A DNA stretch of 64,000 bases from Streptomyces sp. DHE7-1. Lineage in GTDB: Bacteria > Actinomycetota > Actinomycetes > Streptomycetales > Streptomycetaceae. Positions 10,378-18,864 of this stretch are shown piece after piece; the first letter of the stretch is position 1; every line of letters begins with the position of its first letter. Position numbers and translations under genes: made by a program. Location of the stretch: positions 1-64,000 of the forward strand of contig JACJDG010000001.1 in the NCBI GenBank assembly GCA_016432725.1. Direction: 5' to 3'. The notes below the pieces were generated by a model that was given only the letters and a program-made list of their open reading frames with translations, was not told the origin of the DNA and searched no databases.

Positions 10378-10934
10378 CTACAGGTCGAACTCGAGGTGCT
10401 CGATGTCTGTGAACCGGACTTCCTCCAGGCTCCCGGCGCGGCGGCCGCCGTCTTGGAAGTACACCTCCTTGAGTGCCTCAGCGGCGAGTTCCTGGAGGCG
10501 CTGCTCGGTGGCGCCCTGTTCCTGGGCTTCGAAGAGGCGCGCCGCGTGCTGCGGGGGCAGGGCGACGGTCAGGTGCCGGATGCGGTCCTGGTCCGTCGAC
10601 CCGATCGGGCGGTGTAGCCGAGGCGGGCGCGGGTGTCGATGACGATGCCGCCGGTCGTCGCCGCCCGCTCCTTGGCCTTGGCACGGATTTGCGGCTGCCA
10701 GCGCGCCTTCACCTCGCGCTCCAGGCGCGCGGCGAGGTCCGGACGCGGCTTTCTGATCTGGTCCTTCACATACCGCTCGACGGTGCGCTGGGAGATCCGC
10801 AGCATCTGGGCGACCGCCTTGGTGCCCTTGAGCTGCTTGACCAGGTAGCGCATCTGGGCGCCGGCGCTCTTGGGTGCCGGGCGGGTGAACGCCTTCTGCA
10901 CCGCCTGGTCCAGGCCGTTCCCGAACATGCTCAT
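10378..10934 (-). CDS. tpg: Telomere terminal protein Tpg
   Basis: Tpg is covalently attached to the 5' ends of linear Streptomyces replicons and primes end patching. The start is ATG 10934 (MSMFGNGLDQAVQKAFTRPA), followed by KSAGAQMRYLVKQLKGTKAV and an HTH (AQMLRISQRTVERYVK). One frame change near 10610 leads into the C-terminus RIRHLTVALPPQHAARLFEA and EALKEVYFQ. With one base restored the protein is 185 residues, the standard Tpg size. It lies six bases behind tap in the conserved tap-tpg order. The length match makes a real mutation unlikely. Confidence 0.88.
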
Positions 10935-10940
10935 CGCCTG

Positions 10941-13149
10941 CTACTCCCCGCTGTCCTTGTCCGTGACCTGCCCGTCCTTGATATAGCGGGCGAGGTTGAG
11001 TTCGGGGGCGTTGAACCGCTCGCGGACCTCTTCGCCCCACAGGACGCTCTGCGTGCCCTCCCACTTGACCAGGCCCGGGTTGATGCCGAGCTTGAACCCG
11101 CCCGGCAGCGGCTTGCCCTCGCGGTAAGGGAGGAAGTCCAGCGGGCTGGTGCCGTCGGCCGCGTAGACGACGCAGTCGGACAGGACCGCAACCGGGTACT
11201 GCCCGGTGAAGGCGGCGTGCTTGACGATCTTGCGGTGCAGGTTGATGCGCGTGCGGGAGATGACCGCCGCACGGATGTCCGGCCGCCACGTCGGTCGGGA
11301 CAGGGCGCGCCACGGCTGCCCGGGCTTCCAGCCCTCGCCGCGGGGCCGCTCGCGCAGCTTGCCCAGGCCGCCCTTGACCGTCGCCTTGACCGCCGAGACG
11401 ACGATCGCCAGCTCCGGGTCACGGCTCCGGTAGCCGTCCATCGCGGCGAGGAAGTCGGCCGGCTCCATGTCGGCGTGCACGCCGAGGTCGGCCATCGTGG
11501 TGAGGAAGGCGTCGCGCAGCCGCTGGTACCAGCCGTCCAGGTAGCGGCCGTTGTCGTAGCGGACGTACGCCTCGATCGGGGTGACGTCGTAGCCGAGCTC
11601 CACCGCGTAGGCGACGGTCGGCGTGGCGTACCAGGCCGGGCCCTCGGGCGCTCGCCTTGGGGCGTGAACGGGCTGGGCAGCAGATGTGCGTCCAGGTCGG
11701 CCCACTTGTCCTTGCCGACCTTCACCCGGGACAGGTCGACGTGGGAGAGGTCGACCAGCCAGGAGCCGGGCAGCTTCGGGTCGAACACCGGTGTCTTCAC
11801 GTGCGTGGGAGCACCGAGGCCGACGAGCAGGCCGTTGGCGCCGGCGGCGAAGGCCATGTTCACGTCGATGCCGACCAGGTGCCGCAGGGTGCACTCGGCA
11901 TCCGTCATCGGGCGTGCCCAGTCGTAGGCCTCCTCGAACAGCTTCTCGCCGGGACCGCGGACGTGGAACCGCGGCAGGGCCTTGAGCAGCGGGTGCCCGT
12001 CGGGGGCCTCGCACGGCGCTGGGTCGACCGGGTCCTTGCCCAGCGAGCCGGGGTTGCGCTCGGAATGCCGCTTCCCCGTGGCGTCGGGCTCGGAGGCGCG
12101 GGTCGGCGGGTGCAGCGCGGTCATCAGCTCCAGGCCGGTCACGGCGGTCGAACCGCGCGGCGTCATGACCCGGGACGCGTACTCGCCCAGGACCCGGGCG
12201 AGGTCCGCCGGCGGAAGCTGCTTGGCTGCGCCCCAGTGCCGGGTGTCCAGCGCGTTCCACGAGGGAATGCAGAACTGCACGCAGGCCCGCTCTGAACCGG
12301 TGGCCGGGCGGTAGATCCTCGCCCACGGGCCGAAGCCGCGCTTGGTCAGCTTCCAGTCGGCGCGGACCAGCTGCTTGATGACCTTGTGGCCCTCCGGGAT
12401 CCGCCCGGCATGCCGCTCCTCCTCCGTGAGCGTGACAGGCAGTCCGTAGCGCTCCAGCGCGGCCTCGGTGAGCACGATCAGCGGGTCGGCGTCCTTGCCC
12501 GGCCCGGACAGCCTCGGCGCACCGAGTCTCGCCTCCTTGAGCGTCCACTCCACCAGGGACGGGATGCTCTTGGCGGGCACGTCCAGGACCAGGCCGCCGG
12601 TGCAGTACGCCAACGCCTGGCCGTCGGCGACGTCGACGACCGCCAGCGGACCATTCTCGAACCGCGGATCAGCGCCGCTCGCAGGATCCGCAGCCGGCGA
12701 GGCCGCCTTCCTGGTCGTGCGCGCCGGACGCGACGCAGCCTCCGGCGCTGGGGCGGCGGGGCGGAGGCCTGGGTGTTCTGTCCGGTCGTCACGGCCGCAT
12801 CGGGCGCCACGTCGGCGGGGACAGGCTGCGCCTGCGGAGCCGGGGCGGGAGCGTTCGACAACGCCTGTGGAGCAGCCGCGTCCTCCACCGCCGCGGTGGC
12901 GTTGGGGCCGGCGGGGTAGAGCTCCGCGAGCTTGCCGAGCAGCCGCGCGTACGCATCGCGCTCCGGCGGCCGCGGCTCGGTCTTCCCGGCCTCCCAGCCG
13001 CCGACCGTCGCCCGCCGCACCTGCAGGGCAGCAGCCACCTCGTCCAGCGTCAGGCCGTGCGCGGTGCGCAGCCGCTTACGTTCCGTCGGCGGCGGCAGCA
13101 CAGACCGGGATGCGACCAGCGCGTCGACCGCGTCGAACAACTCGGACAC
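10941..13149 (-). CDS. tap: Telomere-associated protein Tap
   Basis: Tap binds single-stranded telomere 3' overhangs and recruits Tpg. GTG 13149 has a perfect AGGAGG six bases upstream. The N-terminus carries an XRE-type HTH (GLTLDEVAAALQVRRATVGG), then a Pro/Ala-rich linker. The large conserved domain begins near LAVVDVADGQALAYCTGGLV and contains HLVGIDVNMAFAAGANGLLV and the C-terminal EVRERFNAPELNLARYIKDG typical of Tap. Two one-base deletions (near 12730 and 11650) split the frame; restoring them gives 736 residues, within a few residues of known Tap proteins. It forms an operon with tpg. Confidence 0.88.
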
Positions 13150-13192
13150 GGAACACCTCCTGAGCCGCACTCTAACCCACAAAACGTCCGGA

Positions 13193-13225
13193 TGGCGTAC
13201 ATATGGCGTACATATTGCGTACGAA
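13193..13225. promoter_or_regulatory. Iterons in the tap promoter region
   Basis: Two perfect 11-bp direct repeats TGGCGTACATA (13193-13203 and 13204-13214) are followed by a third, diverged unit TTGCGTACGAA (13215-13225). They lie 44-76 bp upstream of the tap start. One-helical-turn spacing of a GTAC-centred unit is typical of an operator. The XRE domain of Tap is the obvious candidate ligand (autoregulation), but that is inference. Confidence 0.6.
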
Positions 13226-13456
13226 AAAAGTTGGGCGTCAGTGCTGGAGTCCCGCCCTGTGTCCCGCCCTCGCGGCACCGGGGGTCCGTGCGCCGCAGCC
13301 ACCGTGGGGACCAGGACAGACAGCTCCGTACACCGTGACTGAAACCAGCCGAATCAGCTCTCCACAGCCCCTCCCAGGAACCGACTTGCTTGGATTCCGC
13401 TGGGCACCCGTTACGAAAGCGCCCGCCCGGGACGGCGAACACGAGACCGTGGTGCA

Positions 13457-14842
13457 GTGACCCATCACCCTGGCCTGCTGCGGACCGCTCCCCTGCAGGC
13501 AGAGACGACCTCGTCGCTGATCTGCCGCATCGCGAGCCGCTATGGGATGGAAGCGAAAGTGCTGCGGGCGTGCTGGCACTGGCGCAACTACCCACCTGGG
13601 CACGAAGGCGGAGGCGCGCGGGCCGACGCCGAGGTGCTGCTGAACGCAGCCGGCCGGCAGCTCCTGGTCGGCATCTGCGGCGTGGAGGAAGCCGTGCTGG
13701 CGCGGGCGTTGCCGTCCTGGGCGGAAGAGGATGCCAAGCTGCGCGCCGAGGCTGGTAATCCGGTGGGGCTGTGGCGTATCGCTGGCGCGGTGGTCGGACC
13801 GGTGGGGTTCGGCTGCCGGTTGTGCGCAGCCCGGCGCACGGGGGCGGCCGTGCGGGTGGTGCGGTATGCGCCGCAGTGGGAGCGGGTGTGTGTGCGGCAT
13901 GGGCGTTGACTGTTGGACGCGGACGCCAACCAGCCGCTGGAGCACCTCGACCTGCGGAGCTTGCCAGAAGTGGTGGCGGCGCAGCGGCGGTGGGCTGGGG
14001 TGGCGCGGCGGGCGGTGCGGGCAGGAGCAGAGCCGGCGAGGGTGTTCGCGCTGGCGCGGGCGGTGGTGGCCCGATGGTGGGAGCAGGCTTACGGCTGGGA
14101 GCGGGAGACCATCTGGCCCCGGCGCCTGCACCAGGTTGCGGGCGGGGATGCCGGCGGTGATCTGGAGCGGTGGCGGATCGTGGGGCGGGACGCGGTCGTC
14201 TTCCCGGAAGTGGCGGCGGTGGCCGACACGCTGCTGGACCCGGGCGTGGCCGAGCCGGTGTGGGCCGACAGCGGTGCCGGGCGGCCGCGGGCGCTGCCCG
14301 TTGATGGGATGTTCTGCCGCAGGCTCGGTGAACGGTTGGGGCGTGTGTGGCTGGGGCCGCTGGCCGCGACAGACCACGGCGGGCCGCTCATCGCATGGAT
14401 GGGCAGCGTCATCCGCCTTCGCCGCGGCGCCGGCGGGCCACCCGGGTACGACAACGACCCGTGGTGGCTCCGGCAGGAGCACCAGGCCGCGACCATGGCC
14501 GGCCAGCTGCGGGTGCTGGGCAAGGAGAAGAAGGCGCCCGGTTCGGGGACGATGTGGCGGGCTGCGGTACCCGCCGAACAGCGGATGCTGATCACCAGCA
14601 CTGTCGACAGCGTCCAGGAGCAGCTGCTGCAGCTGCGCGGGGTGCACAGCGGGCCGACCGCCGACGTCGCCCGGCGGCTACTGCGCGGCCTCGGTCACAG
14701 CGCCAGCCTGATCGAGAACGCCTGGAAACGGACCGCCCTGGCGGCGGTGAACGGCGGCGTGCCCCTTCAAGAGGTGGCCCGGTGGGTGGACATGCCCGTC
14801 GAGGTCCTCCGAGAGATGCTGACCGCGGACAGGCGCGGCTGA
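13457..14842 (+). pseudogene. tniQ: TniQ-like transposition protein interrupted by an in-frame TGA
   Basis: TniQ/TnsD-like proteins direct target choice in Tn5053/Tn7 systems. The N-terminal half has the family zinc site, CRLCAARR followed by CVRHGR, and ends at TGA 13907-13909. Immediately afterwards the same frame continues LLDADANQPLEHLDLRSLPE for 310 more residues to 14842. In relatives the zinc motif is followed by a hydrophobic residue such as W, so TGG to TGA is the simplest cause. This is a substitution, unlike the homopolymer frameshifts elsewhere. A 140-bp piece of the gene is duplicated at 7357-7500. Confidence 0.65.
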
Positions 14843-14849
14843 GCACGGT

Positions 14850-15315
14850 GCGCCAGGCAGACGTCGGCCACCACCAGCGGCGCTCAGACCGCCGACCTGC
14901 TCAAAGACCTCACCGAACGCCTCCCCGCCACGTTCGTCCACGCCGGCATCAACGTCACCGACACACCCCTGTTCACCGGCACCCGCGGCGCCCAGCTCGC
15001 CGGACGCGCCACCCTCATCACCTGCGGCCCCTCCCCACCCGCCACGGCACCCGCCAACCCTTCCGCGACGTCATCACCGACATCGAAAACAACCTCGACC
15101 TCCACCAACACACACCCGGCACCCCCCAGCCCACGCTGCATACCTCCACCAACGCACCGCCGGCCGCATCGGATCCCTCACCCGCCTCATCCGCCAAGCA
15201 GCCATCACCGCCATCCACGACGGCACCGAACGCATCACCAAAACCACCCTCGACACCATCCGACTCGACCACCTCGCCGATACCCACCACCGCCCCCGCA
15301 CCCGAACCCCGCTAA
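14850..15315 (+). pseudogene. C-terminal fragment of another TniB-like AAA+ ATPase
   Basis: One frame reads AQTADLLKDLTERLPATFVH followed by GINVTDTPLFTGTRGAQLAG and then, after frame changes near 15035 and 15125, RQPFRDVITDIENNLDLHQH, AGRIGSLTRLIRQAAITAIH and TLDTIRLDHLADTHH. These are features of the sensor and lid region of TniB/IstB-class ATPases. The Walker A half is absent, because tniQ ends just upstream. It differs in sequence from the two ATPases at 3153 and 5797. The following 290 bp are C-rich and show no gene. Confidence 0.5.
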
Positions 15316-15608
15316 CCCCCACCCCACCCACCAGGCAAAACCGTCCTGACCAGCGAAAACACCCACCGAGCCATTACACGCTAGGGCTACCTACCACCCA
15401 CCACGCCGCAATCCACAACAAACACAAACCCCCAGCTCACACCCCGCCCACCCCAACCCAACCCGCCCACACGACTCCTCAGCGAACCCACAACACCCCA
15501 GGCCAGCAAGCACCCGACACACCAACAAACCCCCCACCGAGCGTCACCGGCCCTGGGCACCGGACGGGGAGGCGCCGTAGAGCCGTTTCCTGAAGTGAGA
15601 CGGTGACA

Positions 15609-16343
15609 TCAGCTGCCATGGCGTGGCGCTCCGGGGAGCAAGCGGCAGGACGGCGCTTGCTCGGTCACTCCGTTGGTTTCATCAGCTTGTACCCAGTACA
15701 GGCGGGCCTCCGGTCGGCGGGTGACGGCTTCCTCGAGACGTCCATGCGTGAAAAGGGCGCCCACTCCGTCCTCGAGCGCCCAGCCGGCGGGCAGCATGCC
15801 GTACGCGACTGTCTCCCGGAAGGAGGCGCGACGCCCAGGTTCGCTGTCGTAGTGCGGACACACCGATCCCGGCAGGAGGCCCAGTCCGTCCTGCAGAAAC
15901 GTCAGCGGGCCGAAGGAGTCTGTGTGGGAGCCCTCGGCCCAGCAGTTGGCGCCAGCACTGATTCCGCACAGCAATGTCCCGCGGCTGCAGGCCTCACGCA
16001 GCAGCCGATCGACCCCATGCACGCGCCATACCGCCAGCAGGTTCGCGGTATTGCCGCCGCCGACGTACACGACGTCCTGGCTGAGCAGAAACGCCCGCAG
16101 GGCCTCATCGTCCAGCTCTCGCCGGAACAACGACAAGACAGAGGGCTCACAGTCGCGTGACGTGAACGCGGTCAGGAACTGATCAATGTACGCAGGCGCG
16201 TCGCCACTGGCCGTGGGAACGAAGCACACCTTCGGCCTGGGACCCCGCGCGTGACTCAGCACCCAGTCGTCGAGCAGCCCGTCCCCATCCGTTGAGAAGC
16301 CGCCCCCAAGAAGCGCTACACGACCAACCGGAGCGACCACCAC
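15609..16343 (-). CDS. Peptidase S51 / cyanophycinase-like serine hydrolase
   Basis: S51 peptidases (PepE aspartyl dipeptidase, cyanophycinase) hydrolyse Asp-containing dipeptides or isopeptides in the cytoplasm. The 244-residue protein opens with GRVALLGGGFSTDGDG, has the structural motif VVYVGGGNTANLL and the nucleophile elbow CGISAGANCW with its Ser, and later CPHYDSEPGR. I chose GTG 16343 because GGGAGG lies seven bases upstream; the longer open frame to 16568 adds only low-complexity residues. The gene stands alone between transposon debris and hypotheticals. Its substrate cannot be predicted. Confidence 0.8.
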   Translation of the reverse strand: MVVAPVGRVALLGGGFSTDGDGLLDDWVLSHARGPRPKVCFVPTASGDAPAYIDQFLTAFTSRDCEPSVLSLFRRELDDEALRAFLLSQDVVYVGGGNTANLLAVWRVHGVDRLLREACSRGTLLCGISAGANCWAEGSHTDSFGPLTFLQDGLGLLPGSVCPHYDSEPGRRASFRETVAYGMLPAGWALEDGVGALFTHGRLEEAVTRRPEARLYWVQADETNGVTEQAPSCRLLPGAPRHGS

Positions 16344-17101
16344 GAAAGTGCCTCCCAAACCACAGACGCTACGCAGGCTGCGCACACTGTCGCGCCACGG
16401 GACACATCCGCAACCGAATACACGGCGGTGGTGGCACGGACGACAGTGCGCCGCAGGCCGGAAAGGGAAGAGCGACGGCAACGAAGGCCGCCCACGAGCA
16501 CGGCCGACAACACCGCCGCTGCTTCCGCGCGAGACGCCAGGGAAACGGCCTCCCGCTCTCACGGCCACAGCAGTTGCCGCTCGCCGCAGGCCAGAATCCT
16601 CTCATGGCCCCCCCTCGGAGCGTTACCCGAGCACGCGAACTGGCAGGCCGGGCATCAGGCGGCGGTCGCCTTTCGGGAGCGGACGGGGCACCTGGCGGTG
16701 CCGTACGGGCATCGCCGAGCAGCTACAGGCCCTCGTCGATCTCGGGCTGGACTGGGCGCAGCAGACACTGCCCCAGCCACGCTGACCATGGCCAGCAGAT
16801 CACAGCTGCGGGGACGGCCAGGGCATCACTAGGATGCACGGGCGGGGTTTTGCCGGCCCGCCGTCGGCAGAGCCCCGCACCTCTCCCCTTAACCGTACGG
16901 AGCGCGTACGGAAGGCGCCCGTAAGCGCGCAGTTCATGACAGCCACCTCTCGTGTTCTGTCGCAGCGAAGGTTGAGCGTCCTCACCGAAGGCTGGTCGGT
17001 GGGCCTCTTTCTCATCGAAGGTTGAGCGGGCCGGTCAGAGCAAGGGGGACGCGCTGCTTCACCGTGGCGTCCCGTGCGGGCGCGAGGCAGCAGGAGGACG
17101 G
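16344..17101. other. Intergenic region with short direct repeats, no gene recognised
   Basis: No frame has credible coding character. The right part contains the 13-mer CGAAGGTTGAGCG twice (16966-16978 and 17016-17028); the second copy belongs to a 20-bp inverted repeat pair described separately. Confidence 0.4.
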
Positions 17102-17654
17102 TCAGAAGCTCCAGCTGTAGAGGCCGCCACCGGTGTGCACAGCAGATGCCGCGAGCCGGGCGACCTTTTGGAGGACCGCCAGAAGATCGTCGTCCGTCAT
17201 CTCGTCCCCATCCTCGGACCAGAGCCGCGCGGTCCAGCGACCGGCAAGCTCTTCCAGTTCGGCGAGGCCCGCATTGGCTAGCGCACGGGTCAACCGCTTC
17301 GGCAGAGCGAGCACCTCAACGCCATCGTTCAAGGGAGGAACGACCCACTCAGGCCACGGCCGCCACGCATACAGCCGCTCAGATGACGGGGCCTCGGTCG
17401 AGGGCTCCTCGAAGTACATGTCCCACTCGGCAATGGCCGTGTCCGGATCGATGAAGTGGCAGCTCACCGACTCGAAGGCCGCACCGGGTCCCCGCAGTCG
17501 CGTAGCCGCCGCAGCCTCGTCGTCGGCTGCGAGGAAGAACAGGACGTCATGAGCCATCCCAACATGATCGCAGCCCGGGGAAACCGGCGCGGCCAGTGAC
17601 AACTATCTCGACCAGCCTCACGTCGCGCGATCGGCGCTCAACCTTCGATGAGAA
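17009..17654. repeat. 20-bp perfect inverted repeats flanking one gene
   Basis: TTCTCATCGAAGGTTGAGCG at 17009-17028 is repeated exactly, inverted, at 17635-17654. The pair encloses about 600 bp holding a single complete minus-strand gene (17102-17557). A third partial copy in direct orientation is at 16966-16978. No transposase lies between them. It could be a non-autonomous mobile cassette with its cargo, or paired operators or terminators. Confidence 0.6.
17102..17557 (-). CDS. Hypothetical acidic protein inside inverted repeats
   Basis: Unknown family, 151 residues, starting at ATG 17557 (MAHDVLFFLAADDEAAAATR). Visible features are a beta-strand followed by an acidic helix at the N-terminus, an aromatic central segment EWDMYFEEPS, RLYAWRPWPEWVVPPL, and a leucine-rich C-terminal helix. 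It is soluble and carries no catalytic signature I can name. Small acidic, aromatic-rich proteins of this kind are often immunity proteins, but no toxin gene is adjacent. The perfect inverted repeats on both sides suggest it moves as a cassette. Confidence 0.5.
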   Translation of the reverse strand: MAHDVLFFLAADDEAAAATRLRGPGAAFESVSCHFIDPDTAIAEWDMYFEEPSTEAPSSERLYAWRPWPEWVVPPLNDGVEVLALPKRLTRALANAGLAELEELAGRWTARLWSEDGDEMTDDDLLAVLQKVARLAASAVHTGGGLYSWSF

Positions 17655-17679
17655 GAGCTCAGCCTTCACTGCGAGAGGT

Positions 17680-18260
17680 CATCTCGCACTGGGGATCAGC
17701 GGCCCTGGCGCGCGCTTAATAGTGTTCCTGCAGCCGGCCCAGCATGACGCGGCACTACTCGGCCAGCGGCCGGTGCTGATCCTCGTCCAGGACGAAGGCG
17801 ACGGTGTGGACACCGTCGTCTCCCCGGGATGACCGGCGCGAGGCTGGGACGCGCGCAGGTCAGGCCAGTAGCGGCCGTGTGCGAACCCGGAAGCCGCCCG
17901 CCAGGCGGCGCCTACCTTCACGGCGGTTAGACCGGCGGCCGGTGCGGCGGTGAGCAGGCGGTCAGCGGGGCCAGGCCGAGCTGGTCGGCGATGGCGCGTA
18001 TCTCGGTCCGGCGCTGCGCACCGGTCAGGCCGCCGCCGGACGGGAGGTGGCCGGTGTCCGTCTCGTGCTGCTGCCGGTTGCGCATGTACTCGTCCCACAG
18101 CGACAGGGCGCGGCGTCGGCGCTCGCTGCATCCGGTGCCGTCGAGGAGCCACAGGCCGGTGGCGAAGTTCTCCAGGGCACCGCGCAGCAGCGTCCAGCCC
18201 AGAGTGCCAGCGCAGACGAGCCCGAGAGCCTGTCGCCCGTCCAAGCGGCAGCAGCATCTG
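17680..18260 (-). pseudogene. Degraded hypothetical gene
   Basis: The frame ending at 17927 encodes GWTLLRGALENFATGLWLLD and SLWDEYMRNRQQHETDTGHL, and another frame continues TAVKVGAAWRAASGFAHGRY. The final part has an in-frame TAG near 17755, which homopolymer repair does not remove. No start codon with a ribosome-binding site exists at the 5' end near 18244, where it abuts an unrelated open tail on the same strand (to about 18340). The shape resembles uncharacterised Streptomyces helical proteins. Confidence 0.4.
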
Positions 18261-18423
18261 TCACGTCAGGGCGCCGAGTGCAGCCGCGGCGAGGAAGACA
18301 TGGGCGAGCAGGGTGCAGTCGTCGGAGCGGCGCGGCTGGCGGAAGTGCTGCGGGGCGCATGGCGAATGGGACATGCTGATTGTTTTCGGGGGCCGTCAGT
18401 TTGGCGCGGCACATGGGGGTGCT

Positions 18424-18863
18424 GTGGAAGCGAAGGTCATGTTGGCGGAAGCGTTGATGGAGCTGCGGCGTGAGTTGTACGCCGCACAGGACGACGGGGG
18501 CGGCCAGCAACTGCAGTTCGAGGTGGAGCAAGCACAGTTGACGTTGGACGTGGAGTTCAGCCTTGGTGGTGACGGCAAGGTGAAGGGCGAGGTTGGCTTT
18601 CCTGGGTCGAGGCCGGTGCGGAGGCGGGTGGCAAGTTGGAGGCCACGCATCATCAGACACTGACGCTGACGCTGAGCCTGCAGGTTTTTGACGAGGCCCT
18701 GGGCGGCAGCCGTGTCAAGATCCGCCGCCCGTCTACGGAGGACGGCGCCGGAGCTACCGTGGCGAAGTCCACCGGTGCTGAAGCGTCCGAGCAGTCCACA
18801 GGTGCTGATGCGCCAGTTGGGGTGTCAGGTTCAGCCGGAGTCAAGCAGCCGTGGGAGCGGTGA
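18424..18863 (+). CDS. Trypco2-domain protein (trypsin-co-occurring)
   Basis: Trypsin-co-occurring domains are small proteins encoded with trypsin-like proteases in bacterial conflict systems. From GTG 18424 (GGGGG four bases upstream) the protein reads AEALMELRRELYAAQDDGGG, LQFEVEQAQLTLDVEF and, after one G is restored in a GGG run near 18610, EATHHQTLTLTLSLQV. This is the characteristic helix followed by paired beta-strands ending in an H-x-x-x-L-T-L strand. Repaired length is 146 residues, with a Ser/Ala/Glu-rich tail. Its stop is one base before the protease-kinase ATG. Confidence 0.72.
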
Positions 18864-18864
18864 G

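Noticed and set aside
10473..11927. 484-codon plus-strand frame antisense to tap
   Set aside because: It is the complement of well-supported tap and tpg coding sequence, with Arg/Gly/Val-rich composition and no domain.
13907..13909. TGA in tniQ as a selenocysteine codon
   Set aside because: No SECIS-like hairpin is apparent, and TniQ relatives are not selenoproteins; a Trp codon mutation is simpler.
14850..15560. C-rich tract as a tandem repeat or CRISPR-like array
   Set aside because: There is no regular period or conserved unit; much of it reads as a frameshifted ATPase tail, and the remainder is simply C-rich.
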